64,000 bases of DNA from Pelagibacteraceae bacterium AG-422-D23 (GTDB lineage: Bacteria; Pseudomonadota; Alphaproteobacteria; Pelagibacterales; Pelagibacteraceae): the NCBI GenBank assembly GCA_003213615.1, contig QCMQ01000002.1:40807-104806 (forward strand), in the 5' to 3' direction. Below the pieces are notes generated by a model. It was given only the letters and a program-made list of their open reading frames with translations, did not search any database and was not told the DNA's origin. Below, piece by piece: positions 8,576 through 18,029 of the stretch. The stretch's first letter is position 1. Each line of letters opens with the position of its first letter. The translations under genes were made by a program, and so were the position numbers.

Positions 8576-9361
8576 ATGGTTTTAACAGCGATACCAGTTG
8601 GTTTTGTTGCTGGATTATTTGGTATTGGCGGAGGGTTAATAACTGTTCCCTTTTTATATTTTATTTTTGGTTCTTTAGAAATTGATCCTCAATATGTTAT
8701 GCACCTTGCCGTTGGAACTTCCTTTGCAATTATAATACCAACATCTACAGTTTCAGTTTTAACACATCACAAATTTAAAGCTGTTGATTTCGATATTGTT
8801 AAAAACTATGGTTTGTTTGTTGTACTAGGTGTTGTTGTTGGTACTGCTTTTGCAGCTTCTTTAAAAACTAAATCTTTAGTTTTATTTTTTTCAATTATGA
8901 TTTTATTTTTAGGAATTTACTTATTGTTAATAAAAGAAAAGGAACAAAATATAATTGTTAAAATGAAATTACATCTAAAAGTAATTCTTGGTTTTTTTGT
9001 TGGGTTTATATCTGCTCCTATGGGTATAGGAGGAGCCGTAATGAATGTTCCTATCCTTAAGTTTTTTGGTTATTCAATAAATAAAGCTATAGGTAGTGCA
9101 GCAGCTATAGGTTTTTTAATTGCTCTATTTGGAGCAATAGGTTTTTTGATTTCAGGAAATTATTTAAACTCAAGTCTTCCATTAAGTATTGGTTTTATAA
9201 ATATCCCTGCTTTTTTAATTTTCATACCGATTACAACTTTTATGGCACGGATAGGAGCTAAAACAGTTCATAGTATTGATAAGAATAAAATTAGTAAATT
9301 TTTTGGAATTTTTCTCTTAGTGGTTTCGATTAAATTTTTTTACGAATACTTAAAATTATAA
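8576..9361 (+). CDS. TSUP-family (TauE/SafE) anion permease
   Basis: 261 residues with about eight hydrophobic helices arranged as two repeats. Each repeat begins with the family signature: GFVAGLFGIGGGLITVP near residues 8-24 and GFFVGFISAPMGIGGAVMNVP near 138-158. TauE/SafE proteins move sulfite, sulfonates or other small organic anions across the inner membrane; the substrate here is unknown. The frame is open upstream of the ATG back past 8530 (NEYSYIILL before the Met), so translation may begin earlier at a non-ATG codon and give a fuller first helix. Confidence 0.85.
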   Translation: MVLTAIPVGFVAGLFGIGGGLITVPFLYFIFGSLEIDPQYVMHLAVGTSFAIIIPTSTVSVLTHHKFKAVDFDIVKNYGLFVVLGVVVGTAFAASLKTKSLVLFFSIMILFLGIYLLLIKEKEQNIIVKMKLHLKVILGFFVGFISAPMGIGGAVMNVPILKFFGYSINKAIGSAAAIGFLIALFGAIGFLISGNYLNSSLPLSIGFINIPAFLIFIPITTFMARIGAKTVHSIDKNKISKFFGIFLLVVSIKFFYEYLKL

Positions 9362-9371
9362 CAAGCAAAAA

Positions 9372-9404
9372 AAAGAGGTGACTTCAGTCTCCCTCCATCA
9401 CCTC
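9372..9404 (+). other. Hairpin element, copy 1 (conserved loop ACTTCAGTCTC)
   Basis: GAGGTGA (9375-9381) pairs perfectly with TCACCTC (9398-9404) around a loop that begins CTTCAGTCTC. The 20-base 5' part (from AAAGAGGT at 9372) recurs at 10684-10703 with one substitution, and there too a downstream ACCTT can close the stem. It lies 10 bases after the TSUP stop codon and lacks a U-tract, so it is not a standard intrinsic terminator. The remaining intergenic DNA to 9575 is AT-rich with no other structure that I can support. Confidence 0.45.
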
Positions 9405-9575
9405 ACAATTTACACTAGTTGATTCTTTAAATATTCATGAACACTTATTAGTTGAAAATAAACATTATCAACCAATATTAACTCTAACAATCTTAAGTTG
9501 TATTTAGTTTTAAAAAAAACTCAATTTAGCCATACATAATATTTAGTGTTATTATTCTAATTGATACTTTTAAAA

Positions 9576-10646
9576 ATGGTTTCAATAAAAGACATTAATA
9601 AAAATATTAAAAAAAATTTATTTGATCCAATCGATAAAACAAAAAATAAGTTTTCCTCAATTTTAAATGATTTTCAAAAAAACAAAGTTAAAAAAGATTT
9701 AGCATTACAAAAACAATTAGAAAAGGAAAAAAAAAGAGAATTAATTTTAGAAAAAAAATTAGCAAAAAAAGCTAAACAAGACGAACTAAAAGAAGAGAGA
9801 AAAAAAATCCTTTTTCAAAAAAAATTAATCATTGAAAATGAAAAACAAGAAAAAAAGAATGAAGAAAAAAGACAAAAAATAGAAGCTCAAAGAATCAAAA
9901 TAGAACAGAAAAAAATTAAAGACGAAGAAACGAGAAAACTCAGAGAAGAAGCAAGAAAGCTTAAACAGGAAGATTTAAGGCTAAAAATGTTAGAGAGACA
10001 AAGAATTAGAGAAGAAAATTTTAAGATTAAAGAGGAAGAATTAAAAAATAAAGAAATTGAAGCTCAAAAGAGAAGAGATGAAAAAGAAAAAGAAAGACAA
10101 GAAAAAATAAGATTAAAAGAAATTGAAAGGAAAAATAGACTTGAAGAAGAACAAAGATTAAGAGAGGCAGCAAGGAAGCTGAAATATGAGCAAGAAAAAC
10201 TTAAAGAAATGGAAGAAAGATTAAGAGATCTAGAAACCGAAAGACAGCAAGAAATTCAAAGACAGATTTTAAAAGAAGAGGCTGAACAAAGGGCTAAGGA
10301 AGAGGAATTAAGAATTAAAGAAAAAGAACTTAAAGAAGCAGAACGTGAAAGAATAAATCGGGAAAATGAAAGGCGTCAAAGAGAAAGAGAGCTGAAAATA
10401 GAAGAGGAAAGACAAAAAAGAATTGAAGAAGAAAACGAAAGAGTTCGATTAGGTGAAATAGCTCAAAAAGAGAGAGTTGAAGAGGAAAATAGGCGAATGA
10501 AAGAATGGGAAAAAAAATTTGACGAGGAACAGCGACTAAAAGAAGAAGAGCTCGTTAGAAAATTTTACAGTGATGAAACTCTTAAAGAAGAAAACTATCA
10601 AAGCAACAATAATCCAGAAACTAAGATTGATGATATAAAAAATTAA
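9576..10646 (+). CDS. Highly charged coiled-coil protein
   Basis: 356 residues from the ATG at 9576. A TTG at 9561 in the same frame would add five residues and is less likely. After a short N-terminal segment (KNLFDPIDKTKNKFSSILNDF) nearly all of the protein is Lys, Glu, Arg and Gln in heptad-like order with almost no aromatic or Gly/Pro breaks, which predicts one long alpha-helical rod. There is no signal peptide or membrane helix. Such composition gives spurious matches to caldesmon, TolA and MAP7-like proteins, so no function is assigned. It lies between two copies of the same hairpin and before a glycosyltransferase cluster. Confidence 0.65.
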   Translation: MVSIKDINKNIKKNLFDPIDKTKNKFSSILNDFQKNKVKKDLALQKQLEKEKKRELILEKKLAKKAKQDELKEERKKILFQKKLIIENEKQEKKNEEKRQKIEAQRIKIEQKKIKDEETRKLREEARKLKQEDLRLKMLERQRIREENFKIKEEELKNKEIEAQKRRDEKEKERQEKIRLKEIERKNRLEEEQRLREAARKLKYEQEKLKEMEERLRDLETERQQEIQRQILKEEAEQRAKEEELRIKEKELKEAERERINRENERRQRERELKIEEERQKRIEEENERVRLGEIAQKERVEEENRRMKEWEKKFDEEQRLKEEELVRKFYSDETLKEENYQSNNNPETKIDDIKN

Positions 10647-10683
10647 ATTTTAATTCATCATTTAAAATTGTAGTAGTAAAAAT

Positions 10684-10716
10684 AAAGAGGTAACTTCAGT
10701 CTCTATTTTTCACCTT
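10684..10716 (+). other. Hairpin element, copy 2 (conserved loop ACTTCAGTCTC)
   Basis: AAAGAGGTAACTTCAGTCTC (10684-10703) matches copy 1 with one change. GAGGT (10687-10691) can pair with ACCTT (10712-10716), using a G-U pair where copy 1 has G-C. It lies 37 bases after the coiled-coil gene and about 95 bases before the next gene. Both copies therefore sit just downstream of a stop codon. Confidence 0.45.
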
Positions 10717-10811
10717 TAATAAACAAAACGCGATACTACTTAAATTTAGTAACAACAAATACTAGAATTTCATTTTTATTGTATAAAAAATTATATATAA
10801 AATAAATTAAA

Positions 10812-11516
10812 ATGAGCGAGAAAAAAATATTACTTTCTATAATCGTACCACTTTATAATGAGGAAAAAACCTTGTTAGATATTTTAAAAAATCTTTCTAA
10901 ATTAAAAGACTATCATGACTTTATTCAGATTGTAGTTGTTAATGATGGTTCAACGGATAGATCTCAAGAGATACTAGATAATAATAAAAATTTATATGAT
11001 CATGTTATTGTTAATTCATCCAATAATGGAAAAGGTAATGCTGTAAGAAAAGGTTTGGAGGTATCAAAAGGTGAGTATGTGACTTTTCAAGATGCAGATT
11101 TAGAGTATGATCCAATGGATTTTTTAAAATTTATACATTTAATAAATAAGTTTTCCCCAGATCTAATTATAGGATCTAGGTTCAATTATGCAGACTACAC
11201 TAGATCACATTATCTATTTAATAAATTTGGAAATAAGTTTTTAACTTTTTTGTTTAATATTTTTTATAATACTACATTTACAGATATTTATTCATGTTAT
11301 GCATGTTTTAAAAAAAGTCTTTTAAATGGTGAAAAAATTAAAACAGATGGTTTTGAACAACATGCAGAGATACTCACTAAAGTTGTAAAAAATGGCAAAA
11401 AGTATTATGAAGTTCCAATAAATTATAATGGCAGATCACATGAAGAAGGAAAAAAAATTAAATTTTACCATATATTTGCTGTTATATTTCAAATCATAAT
11501 TGGAAGATTTAAATAA
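10812..11516 (+). CDS. GT2-family glycosyltransferase (dolichol-phosphate-mannose-synthase-like)
   Basis: 234 residues, GT-A fold. SIIVPLYNEEKTLLDIL starts the nucleotide-sugar domain, VVNDGSTDRSQEIL carries the first Asp motif, and DADLEYDP is the metal-binding DXD-type motif. NNGKGNAVRKGLE is typical of the DPM1/DPG-synthase branch, which usually transfers mannose or glucose to polyprenyl phosphate. There is no C-terminal membrane domain, so the enzyme should act at the cytoplasmic face. It is two bases before the fusion gene and shares its transcript. Confidence 0.85.
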   Translation: MSEKKILLSIIVPLYNEEKTLLDILKNLSKLKDYHDFIQIVVVNDGSTDRSQEILDNNKNLYDHVIVNSSNNGKGNAVRKGLEVSKGEYVTFQDADLEYDPMDFLKFIHLINKFSPDLIIGSRFNYADYTRSHYLFNKFGNKFLTFLFNIFYNTTFTDIYSCYACFKKSLLNGEKIKTDGFEQHAEILTKVVKNGKKYYEVPINYNGRSHEEGKKIKFYHIFAVIFQIIIGRFK

Positions 11517-11518
11517 TT

Positions 11519-14074
11519 ATGAAAAAAATAGTTATTACTGGTGGACTTGGATATATTGGAACAGAGCTTTGCAAGATATACTCTGGTTATAGTTGGAACG
11601 ATAAAATCATTGTAATTGATAATCGCTTCATATCAGAACGAGTAAATCAAATTAGAAATTGGAATATGGAATTTGTTCAAGGTGATATATTGGACAAACA
11701 GTTGATAAAAAAATATTGTAGTGATGCAGATGTTGTTCATCACTTAGCTGGTATTACTGATGTTCCTAGGGTTAAAAGTGAAAGCAATGATAAGCATGAT
11801 GAAAAAATAAGAGAAGTTGCTGAGGAAGGAACTCAAAATATATTAGATGTCATTAATGACGACTGCAAAATTATAATGCCTTCAAGTCATGTAGTTTATG
11901 AAGGTATTGAGAGGGTTAAAAATGATATTAGAGAAGACGAAGCTACTTCACCTGTATTATCTTATGGTAAATCAAAAGATTACAATGAAAAACAACTTAA
12001 AGCCTCAGGAAAGAATTATATTATTTTAAGATTAGGTTCTGTTTATGGATATTCTACTGACACAGCAAGAATAGATATTATGGCTAACTTTTTTTCAAAA
12101 GTAGCTTCACAAAATGGTACATTAAAACTTTTTGCTGGAGGCAGACAGGTTAAAAGTCTAGTTCCTTTGATTGATGTTGCAAGATGTTTTAGGTTCATGG
12201 AAGAAAGAGAAGATCTTAAGTCAGAAACATTTAATTTAACAAAGGATACAGTTACGGTTAAGGAAGTTGCTGAAATTTGTAAAAAAATAAATCCAAAAAT
12301 AACACTAAAAGAAACAAATGATGAAGTTCCTAACATGGGTTTTTCACTTTCTAATCAAAAGATTGCAGATACTGGTTTTGAATTTTTATACTCACTAGAA
12401 GAAAGTATAAAAGAAATGATAGTGAAATGGTCTAAACAAGATTTAATTAAAGATTTAGAACATGTAAGAGATGGAACCGATGAATTTATTGATGAGAGAG
12501 GAAAAATTAGTAATCACGAATTAACTGAACCTGTTAACTTAATTGGATTGATTGACTCAAAAAAAGGTACTATTAGAGCAAATCACTATCACCCGCAACA
12601 AGAACAAAAGTGTTTATTTACAAAAGGTCAGATTATTGAAATTTTTCAAGACATATTAAATCCTAATTCACCAAAAATAACTCAAGTAGTTAACGCAGGT
12701 CAATTATCAATAATAAAACCAAATGTTGCTCATACAATGGTTTTCACTAAAGATACTACATTTTTAAATTTAGTCAGGGGTGAAAGAGATCATGAAAATT
12801 ATGGGATATCTCATACGATCAGGCACTGGTTCGTAGATGAAAAAGAAAGAGATATGCTTTTAAAATATTATAAATTTGATTGTAGATCATGTGGTGAAAC
12901 TAAGCTTAAACGGGTTTTATCACTTGGTTACCAGCCGCTAGCAAATAATTTATTAAGTAAGAAAAATGAAAAAACTGATCTTTATCCATTAGAACTAAAT
13001 TATTGTCCAAAATGTCATAACTGCCAACTTTCTGTTGCTATTGATCCAAAAAAAATGTTTTCAAATTATTTGTATACTTCATCTACCTCAAAAAGTTTTA
13101 GAGAACATTTTTCTAAAGCTGCAAAAAAATATATAAGAGAATTTAAGTTAAAACCTAAAAAATCTTATATAATTGACATTGGCAGTAATGATGGTGTTGC
13201 ATTAAAACCGTTTAAAGAATTAGGTTATAAAAAACTACTAGGTATCGAGCCAGCTAAAAATTTAGCTAAACTTGCAAACAAAAATAAAATTAAAACTTTA
13301 AATATATTTCTAAATAAAAAAAACATTAAAAATATCAAAAAAAATGCAGATTTAATTCTTGCTTCAAATGTTTTTGCTCATTCAGATAACTTAAAAGAAA
13401 TGGCAGAATGTATGATAAAACTTTTGAGTAGAAAAGGAACAATCATTATAGAAATTCAATATTTGCTTAATACATTAAAAGATCTAACTTTTGACAATAT
13501 TTATCATGAACATTACAATTATTGGTCACTAACATCTTTAAATAATTTTTTTAATCAATTCGATGTTAAGATATTTAAAGCAGAAAGAATAAATACTCAT
13601 GGTGGTTCATTGAGAATTTATATAAAAAAAGATAAAAATATTAAAATTCAAAAAAGTGTAAAAGATTTAATAAACGAAGAAGAAAAATTTGGAATTAAAA
13701 ATTTTAAAACGTATCAGGATTTTGGAGATAAGATAAATAAAATAAGGTTAAATGTAATCAAGAATATAAAAAAATTAAAGCAGGATAAAAAGCAAATAGT
13801 TGGTTACGGAGCACCTGCCAAAGCCACAACTGCATTAAATTATTTTAATATAACTAAAGAAATTAATTATATTATCGAGGACAATAAATTAAAGCATGGG
13901 AAATTTGTACCGGGTGTTAAAATTCCAATATTTTCAAAAAAAAAATTAAAAGATCCAAATAATACAATTTTAGTTTTAGCTTGGAATTTTTTTGATGAAA
14001 TAAAAAATAATAATAAGAAATTATCTAATAATTTTATTAATATAAAATCCTTAGAGGAAAATAAAAGGAATTAA
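11519..14074 (+). CDS. Three-domain fusion: NAD-dependent sugar epimerase / cupin isomerase / C-methyltransferase
   Basis: 851 residues in three parts. Residues 1-300 are a short-chain nucleotide-sugar epimerase/dehydratase with GGLGYIGTE at 8-16 and the catalytic Y149-x3-K153 pair. Residues about 310-445 are a WxcM/FdtA-like cupin (HYHPQQEQ with H356 and H358, KGQIIEIFQD, PNVAHTM). Residues about 450-851 are a NovU/TylC3-type deoxysugar C-methyltransferase: a zinc knuckle C455-x2-C458 and C496-x2-C499, the SAM-binding loop IDIGSNDG near 552, HEHYNYWS, and the C-terminal VGYGAPAKATTAL. The likely product is a branched or rearranged deoxysugar for surface glycan. The reading frame is continuous with no sign of a sequencing join. 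Confidence 0.85.
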   Translation: MKKIVITGGLGYIGTELCKIYSGYSWNDKIIVIDNRFISERVNQIRNWNMEFVQGDILDKQLIKKYCSDADVVHHLAGITDVPRVKSESNDKHDEKIREVAEEGTQNILDVINDDCKIIMPSSHVVYEGIERVKNDIREDEATSPVLSYGKSKDYNEKQLKASGKNYIILRLGSVYGYSTDTARIDIMANFFSKVASQNGTLKLFAGGRQVKSLVPLIDVARCFRFMEEREDLKSETFNLTKDTVTVKEVAEICKKINPKITLKETNDEVPNMGFSLSNQKIADTGFEFLYSLEESIKEMIVKWSKQDLIKDLEHVRDGTDEFIDERGKISNHELTEPVNLIGLIDSKKGTIRANHYHPQQEQKCLFTKGQIIEIFQDILNPNSPKITQVVNAGQLSIIKPNVAHTMVFTKDTTFLNLVRGERDHENYGISHTIRHWFVDEKERDMLLKYYKFDCRSCGETKLKRVLSLGYQPLANNLLSKKNEKTDLYPLELNYCPKCHNCQLSVAIDPKKMFSNYLYTSSTSKSFREHFSKAAKKYIREFKLKPKKSYIIDIGSNDGVALKPFKELGYKKLLGIEPAKNLAKLANKNKIKTLNIFLNKKNIKNIKKNADLILASNVFAHSDNLKEMAECMIKLLSRKGTIIIEIQYLLNTLKDLTFDNIYHEHYNYWSLTSLNNFFNQFDVKIFKAERINTHGGSLRIYIKKDKNIKIQKSVKDLINEEEKFGIKNFKTYQDFGDKINKIRLNVIKNIKKLKQDKKQIVGYGAPAKATTALNYFNITKEINYIIEDNKLKHGKFVPGVKIPIFSKKKLKDPNNTILVLAWNFFDEIKNNNKKLSNNFINIKSLEENKRN

Positions 14075-14075
14075 T

Positions 14076-14101
14076 TGGAATTATTTTTTATAAAAATTCC
14101 A
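14076..14101. terminator. Candidate bidirectional AT-rich terminator
   Basis: TGGAATT (14076-14082) and AATTCCA (14095-14101) form an inverted repeat around an A/T loop, lying between the convergent fusion gene and membrane protein gene. The stem is weak, so this is tentative. Confidence 0.3.
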
Positions 14102-15640
14102 TAATAAGCTTTTAAAATCAGGTTTAATAATAGAAAGGTCTCTCTTTTTATCGATAACCACCCAGTCATAACCAGCAACTTTTTGCACATCACAAAAGAT
14201 ATTTTTTGATAAATAAATTTTATTAACTTTGACTTGATATTTATTTTTAAAATATATTAATAGTGGGTCATAAAGATATGAACATAAAAAATAACTTTTG
14301 TTATGTCCTAAAATATTTTTAGAGTATTCTTCAGCATTTATTGAATATTTTTCAACTGGAATGTGTCTAAGTATATTAACAGAAAGTATTGCTTGAATTA
14401 AAAAACATAAAATTATCAAATTTTTTTTAGTCATTTTTTTCGTTAAAATTTTTGTAGGTAAAAAAATCATTATTAAAGTTAGTATGTAAACTAAATGAAA
14501 GGTTCTACCGGGAGGGATAGCTTTTGTTATATAAGGAAAAAAAAGAGTAAATGTGATTATAGAAAAAAGTGCTAAAAATTCTTTCCATTTTTTAATCTTA
14601 ACTGAATAATATAAACTTATAAATGACAAGATCAGAATAATAAAAATTGATATACCAAAAACTTCTTGCTCCAATATTTCTTTTAAAGAACTTACATAAA
14701 AAAAGAATTGATTATAGTCAATTCTGGTAAGTAAATTTGAATTAAAAATAAAATCATACCCCTGGAAAATTATAATTGGAAAATATAATATTAAAGTAAT
14801 AAATAAAATTATAGTGTTTGATTTAATTAAATATTTAAAACTATTTTTTTTAAAGAAAAAAATAATAATACAAAATATAGCATGGCAGTAAAAATAGCTT
14901 GGAATTGTGTAAAAAGCTAAACTAGTAAAAAGAGAAAAAGTTTTTAAATATTCATTGTTTTTATTTTTTAATATTTTTTGAATTAGATAAATATTTATTA
15001 ATGTTAAAAATATTAGCAGGCTATAACCTCTGGTTAAACTAGACGAATATATGTAAACAAGACTTAAAGGAAATACAGATATTAGTATATAATAATAATT
15101 TTTTAAATTTAAGGAGTCTTTTAAAAAAATTTTAACGATGGCAACCAATGATGCTAGAAAAAAAATAGCTGAAATAATTCTGAAAGGAATTATTGATTTA
15201 AAATTAAAAAAATTAAAAAATGATGCAATTACCGAATAAAATACATGATTGTTAGGTGATGGATAATAAGACATTGAAATAATTATTCCTCTATCTATAA
15301 AATTTAAAAAAGTAAAAGCCTCATCATATGTTGGAGGTAAGTAAAATATTAAGAATAAATTTAGCGCTACAGGTATTATAAATATTAAATATATTTTTTG
15401 TTTGATTATTGTACTAATTAATAAATTTAAGTTATCATTTAAATTAAATAATTTATTTAATAATATTGATTTATTTTTAATAATTTTATAAACGCCTAAA
15501 GATAAAATTCCAGATAATGAAATTAAATAAATTATTATTAATAATAAATTTTGTGAATTTAATAAAGCTACTATTTGATCTGAGTACTTTTGCAGTTTTA
15601 GAAGACCAATTATACCTAAAATAAGTTCATTTAAATTCAT
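14081..15640 (-). CDS. Polytopic membrane protein, probable GT-C (GT39-like) glycosyltransferase
   Basis: 519 residues with 10 or more hydrophobic helices. After the second helix the first large periplasmic loop has PPTYDEAFTFLN, the acidic DE motif that PMT/ArnT-type GT-C enzymes use in catalysis, followed by YYPSPNNHVFYS, which resembles the His-containing segment of that loop. The C-terminal 100 residues are soluble. These enzymes move a sugar from a polyprenyl-phosphate donor outside the membrane, which fits the DPM-like GT2 in the same block. Family assignment is by pattern only. Confidence 0.6.
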   Translation of the reverse strand: MNLNELILGIIGLLKLQKYSDQIVALLNSQNLLLIIIYLISLSGILSLGVYKIIKNKSILLNKLFNLNDNLNLLISTIIKQKIYLIFIIPVALNLFLIFYLPPTYDEAFTFLNFIDRGIIISMSYYPSPNNHVFYSVIASFFNFFNFKSIIPFRIISAIFFLASLVAIVKIFLKDSLNLKNYYYILISVFPLSLVYIYSSSLTRGYSLLIFLTLINIYLIQKILKNKNNEYLKTFSLFTSLAFYTIPSYFYCHAIFCIIIFFFKKNSFKYLIKSNTIILFITLILYFPIIIFQGYDFIFNSNLLTRIDYNQFFFYVSSLKEILEQEVFGISIFIILILSFISLYYSVKIKKWKEFLALFSIITFTLFFPYITKAIPPGRTFHLVYILTLIMIFLPTKILTKKMTKKNLIILCFLIQAILSVNILRHIPVEKYSINAEEYSKNILGHNKSYFLCSYLYDPLLIYFKNKYQVKVNKIYLSKNIFCDVQKVAGYDWVVIDKKRDLSIIKPDFKSLLWNFYKK

Positions 15641-15835
15641 AAGTAAACGAGCGTAATTTTTTTTTAGTAAATTTTGTAATACTAATAAAATTAATTTTCA
15701 ATTTCCCTTTACTATTATGTTAAGTCTTTACTTACAACAATTAAAGATGGTTCAATCCAGATGAATATTATTCCTTAATATCAATTCTTTGAAAAAATAT
15801 AATTTATTTCTAATTAAATTTTAATAAATTCATTG

Positions 15836-15854
15836 TGTATTTTGATAAAATACA
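15836..15854 (+). promoter_or_regulatory. Perfect 8-bp inverted repeat upstream of a glycosyltransferase
   Basis: TGTATTTT-GAT-AAAATACA is a perfect palindrome 45 bases before the start at 15899. It could be an operator or an RNA hairpin in the leader. Elsewhere the 258-base divergent region 15641-15898 is AT-rich with nothing else I can support. Confidence 0.3.
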
Positions 15855-15898
15855 TAAACATATTCAAAAAACTAATTATAAACAATTTAACTTAATTT

Positions 15899-16876
15899 AT
15901 GATAAAAAGTGTAGAAAAAAACATAACAATTTTAATTCCTTCTAAAGTAGTTGACTACAACCTTAACAACTGTATTAAAAAAATTAGAAAATTTTATAAA
16001 AAAATTAAGATAATTTTAATTCTAGATAAATATTCAAAAATTAAATTTGATAAAAATATTCAAATACTAATATCGGGAAATAAAACTATTGGCTTTAAAA
16101 GAAACATGGGTGCAAAACATGTGAAAACAAAGTTGTTATGCTTGATTGATAGCGATGCTTATCCTAATTCATATTGGTTAAATGAAAGTTTGTATATATT
16201 AAATCATAAAGAAATATCATCTGTTGGTGGTCCAAACCTGTCTCCAAAAACAGACAATATAGAGAAAATTCTTGTGGCTAGATCCAGAAAGTTTTCTTTT
16301 GTTACTCTAAATCCAAAAATGAAATCTAAAAAAACTAAAAAACATTTTTTAAATTTTTTACCTAGTTGTAATTTAGTAATTAAAACTTCAGTATATAAAA
16401 AAGCTAAAGGCATGGATTCGAAGTTTTATTCTGGTGAAGAAATTTCTTTAAATGTTTTTCAAAATAAATTGGGTTATAAAATGCTTTTTGATCCTAAAAT
16501 TTCAGTTTTTCATATGGATAGAGATTTTAAACATTTTTCGAGACAAAGATTTATTTATGGATCAACAGGCTTATGGCAGTTCTTGAAATATCCATGTAAA
16601 GAGAGTTTTATGTTGCTACTTGGTAGTTTACCCACATTATTTTGTTTATGTTTCCCAGTAATTTTTTTTAATGAGATCTTAAAATTAACTTATTTGATTG
16701 GTACTATGATGTTAATTTTTTTAATAGTAATGAATAGTTATAAAATTAATTATAAAAATAATTTTTTTAAAAGTCTAAAGCTTTCAGTTATAATTTTTAT
16801 TATGCCAGGAATTGGCCTTATTGCTAGACTTTTTTTAAAAGATAAAACATTTAAAGGTTTATATACTCAAAAATAA
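15899..16876 (+). CDS. GT2-family glycosyltransferase with C-terminal membrane segment
   Basis: 325 residues. The N-terminal GT-A domain reads NITILIPSKVVDYNLNNCIKKI, then GFKRNMGAKHVKTKLLCLIDSDAYPN, where DSDAY is the metal-binding DXD motif, and a downstream GEEISLN acidic pair that normally holds the catalytic base. The last 90 residues contain two or three hydrophobic helices, anchoring it to the inner membrane. It is probably a polysaccharide glycosyltransferase. Its stop overlaps the start of the radical SAM gene by one base. Confidence 0.8.
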   Translation: MIKSVEKNITILIPSKVVDYNLNNCIKKIRKFYKKIKIILILDKYSKIKFDKNIQILISGNKTIGFKRNMGAKHVKTKLLCLIDSDAYPNSYWLNESLYILNHKEISSVGGPNLSPKTDNIEKILVARSRKFSFVTLNPKMKSKKTKKHFLNFLPSCNLVIKTSVYKKAKGMDSKFYSGEEISLNVFQNKLGYKMLFDPKISVFHMDRDFKHFSRQRFIYGSTGLWQFLKYPCKESFMLLLGSLPTLFCLCFPVIFFNEILKLTYLIGTMMLIFLIVMNSYKINYKNNFFKSLKLSVIIFIMPGIGLIARLFLKDKTFKGLYTQK

Positions 16877-17979
16877 TGATTTTTAAAAAAGCTAAATTTG
16901 GAACTGTCGTAAATAATATTCTAATTAAAAAAAAAACACCCGTAAGTCTTATCCATTTTTTAACCAATAGATGTAACGCAAGATGTTCTTTTTGTTTTAT
17001 TGATTTTGATAATCCAAAAACTTTTGCTGGTGAGTTATCCTTAAAAGAAATTGAAAAACTTACTAAAAATATGGGTGATACCCTGTTAAATGTTAATTTT
17101 ACTGGTGGTGAACCTTTTGCGAGGAAAGATATTGTGGAAATAGCAAAAACTTATATTGATAACACAACTATTCAGTCAATCTATATAACAACAAACGCAA
17201 GTTTACCTGATCGAGTATTAAATTTTGCTAAAGAAATTAATGATTATAATTCTGATATTGAGTTAAATTTTCAAATATCAATAGACGATTTACCTGAAAG
17301 ACATAATGCGGTTAGAAAAATTAAAAATTTATTTGAAAGTTGTTTAAAAACATACAATGATCTTAAAGCATTAAATAATGATAAAATTAAGTCTGCAGTA
17401 AGTATAACAGTTTCAGAAGAAAATTGTTCTCATATAAAATCTATTTTTAATTATTTTGTAAATGATTGTAATATTGACTCAATAAAATGTTGTATTGTTA
17501 GAGAAGAGGGTGTTTATAAAATGCCCTTAGAAAAAAAAAATGCAATGCTTGAAGCATATAGTTGGTTAACAAATGAAATTAGAAAATTAAAAAAAAGTAA
17601 TAAGATTAAAAATTATAATAATTCTATACAAGGCAAAATTCATAATAAAAAAGATGATATTTCATGGGAAATGGTAAAAAAAATATATAAGAATAATTCT
17701 TATATTAGCCCATGTCATGCCTCATCATTATTTGGTGTTATTACAGCAGATGGTAAAGTTTACCCTTGTGAAATATTAGAAGATAAAATGATTGGTGATT
17801 TAAGAGAAAATGATTTTGATTTTTTGAAAGTTTGGAATAGTGAAAAAAACAAAGATATTAAAAAATTTATAAGTGATACCAACTGTACATGTACCTACGA
17901 ATGTGCAATTTCTTTTAATATACTGGGAAACTGGAGATATCAGCATAAACTTCTAATGAGTTTATTAACTAAATATTAA
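16876..17979 (+). CDS. Radical SAM protein with SPASM domain
   Basis: 367 residues. The radical SAM cluster motif C33-x3-C37-x2-C40 (NRCNARCSFC) is present, with the GGEP motif (NFTGGEPFARKD) near residue 77. The C-terminus holds a Cys-rich SPASM-type auxiliary cluster region: PCHASSLFGVITADGKVYPCEILED and CTCTYECA. Such proteins modify peptides, sugars or other substrates. Within a polysaccharide cluster, a sugar- or lipid-linked substrate is possible, but nothing in the sequence proves it. Coupled to the GT2 gene by a TAATG overlap. Confidence 0.85.
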   Translation: MIFKKAKFGTVVNNILIKKKTPVSLIHFLTNRCNARCSFCFIDFDNPKTFAGELSLKEIEKLTKNMGDTLLNVNFTGGEPFARKDIVEIAKTYIDNTTIQSIYITTNASLPDRVLNFAKEINDYNSDIELNFQISIDDLPERHNAVRKIKNLFESCLKTYNDLKALNNDKIKSAVSITVSEENCSHIKSIFNYFVNDCNIDSIKCCIVREEGVYKMPLEKKNAMLEAYSWLTNEIRKLKKSNKIKNYNNSIQGKIHNKKDDISWEMVKKIYKNNSYISPCHASSLFGVITADGKVYPCEILEDKMIGDLRENDFDFLKVWNSEKNKDIKKFISDTNCTCTYECAISFNILGNWRYQHKLLMSLLTKY

Positions 17980-18029
17980 ATAAAATCAAAATTCTCAAGA
18001 ATTCATTAGTTATTATATTTATTATTTAA

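Noticed and set aside
9576..10646. Tandem DNA repeat in the coiled-coil gene
   Set aside because: The low complexity is due to Lys/Glu codons. No exact repeated unit is seen at the DNA level.
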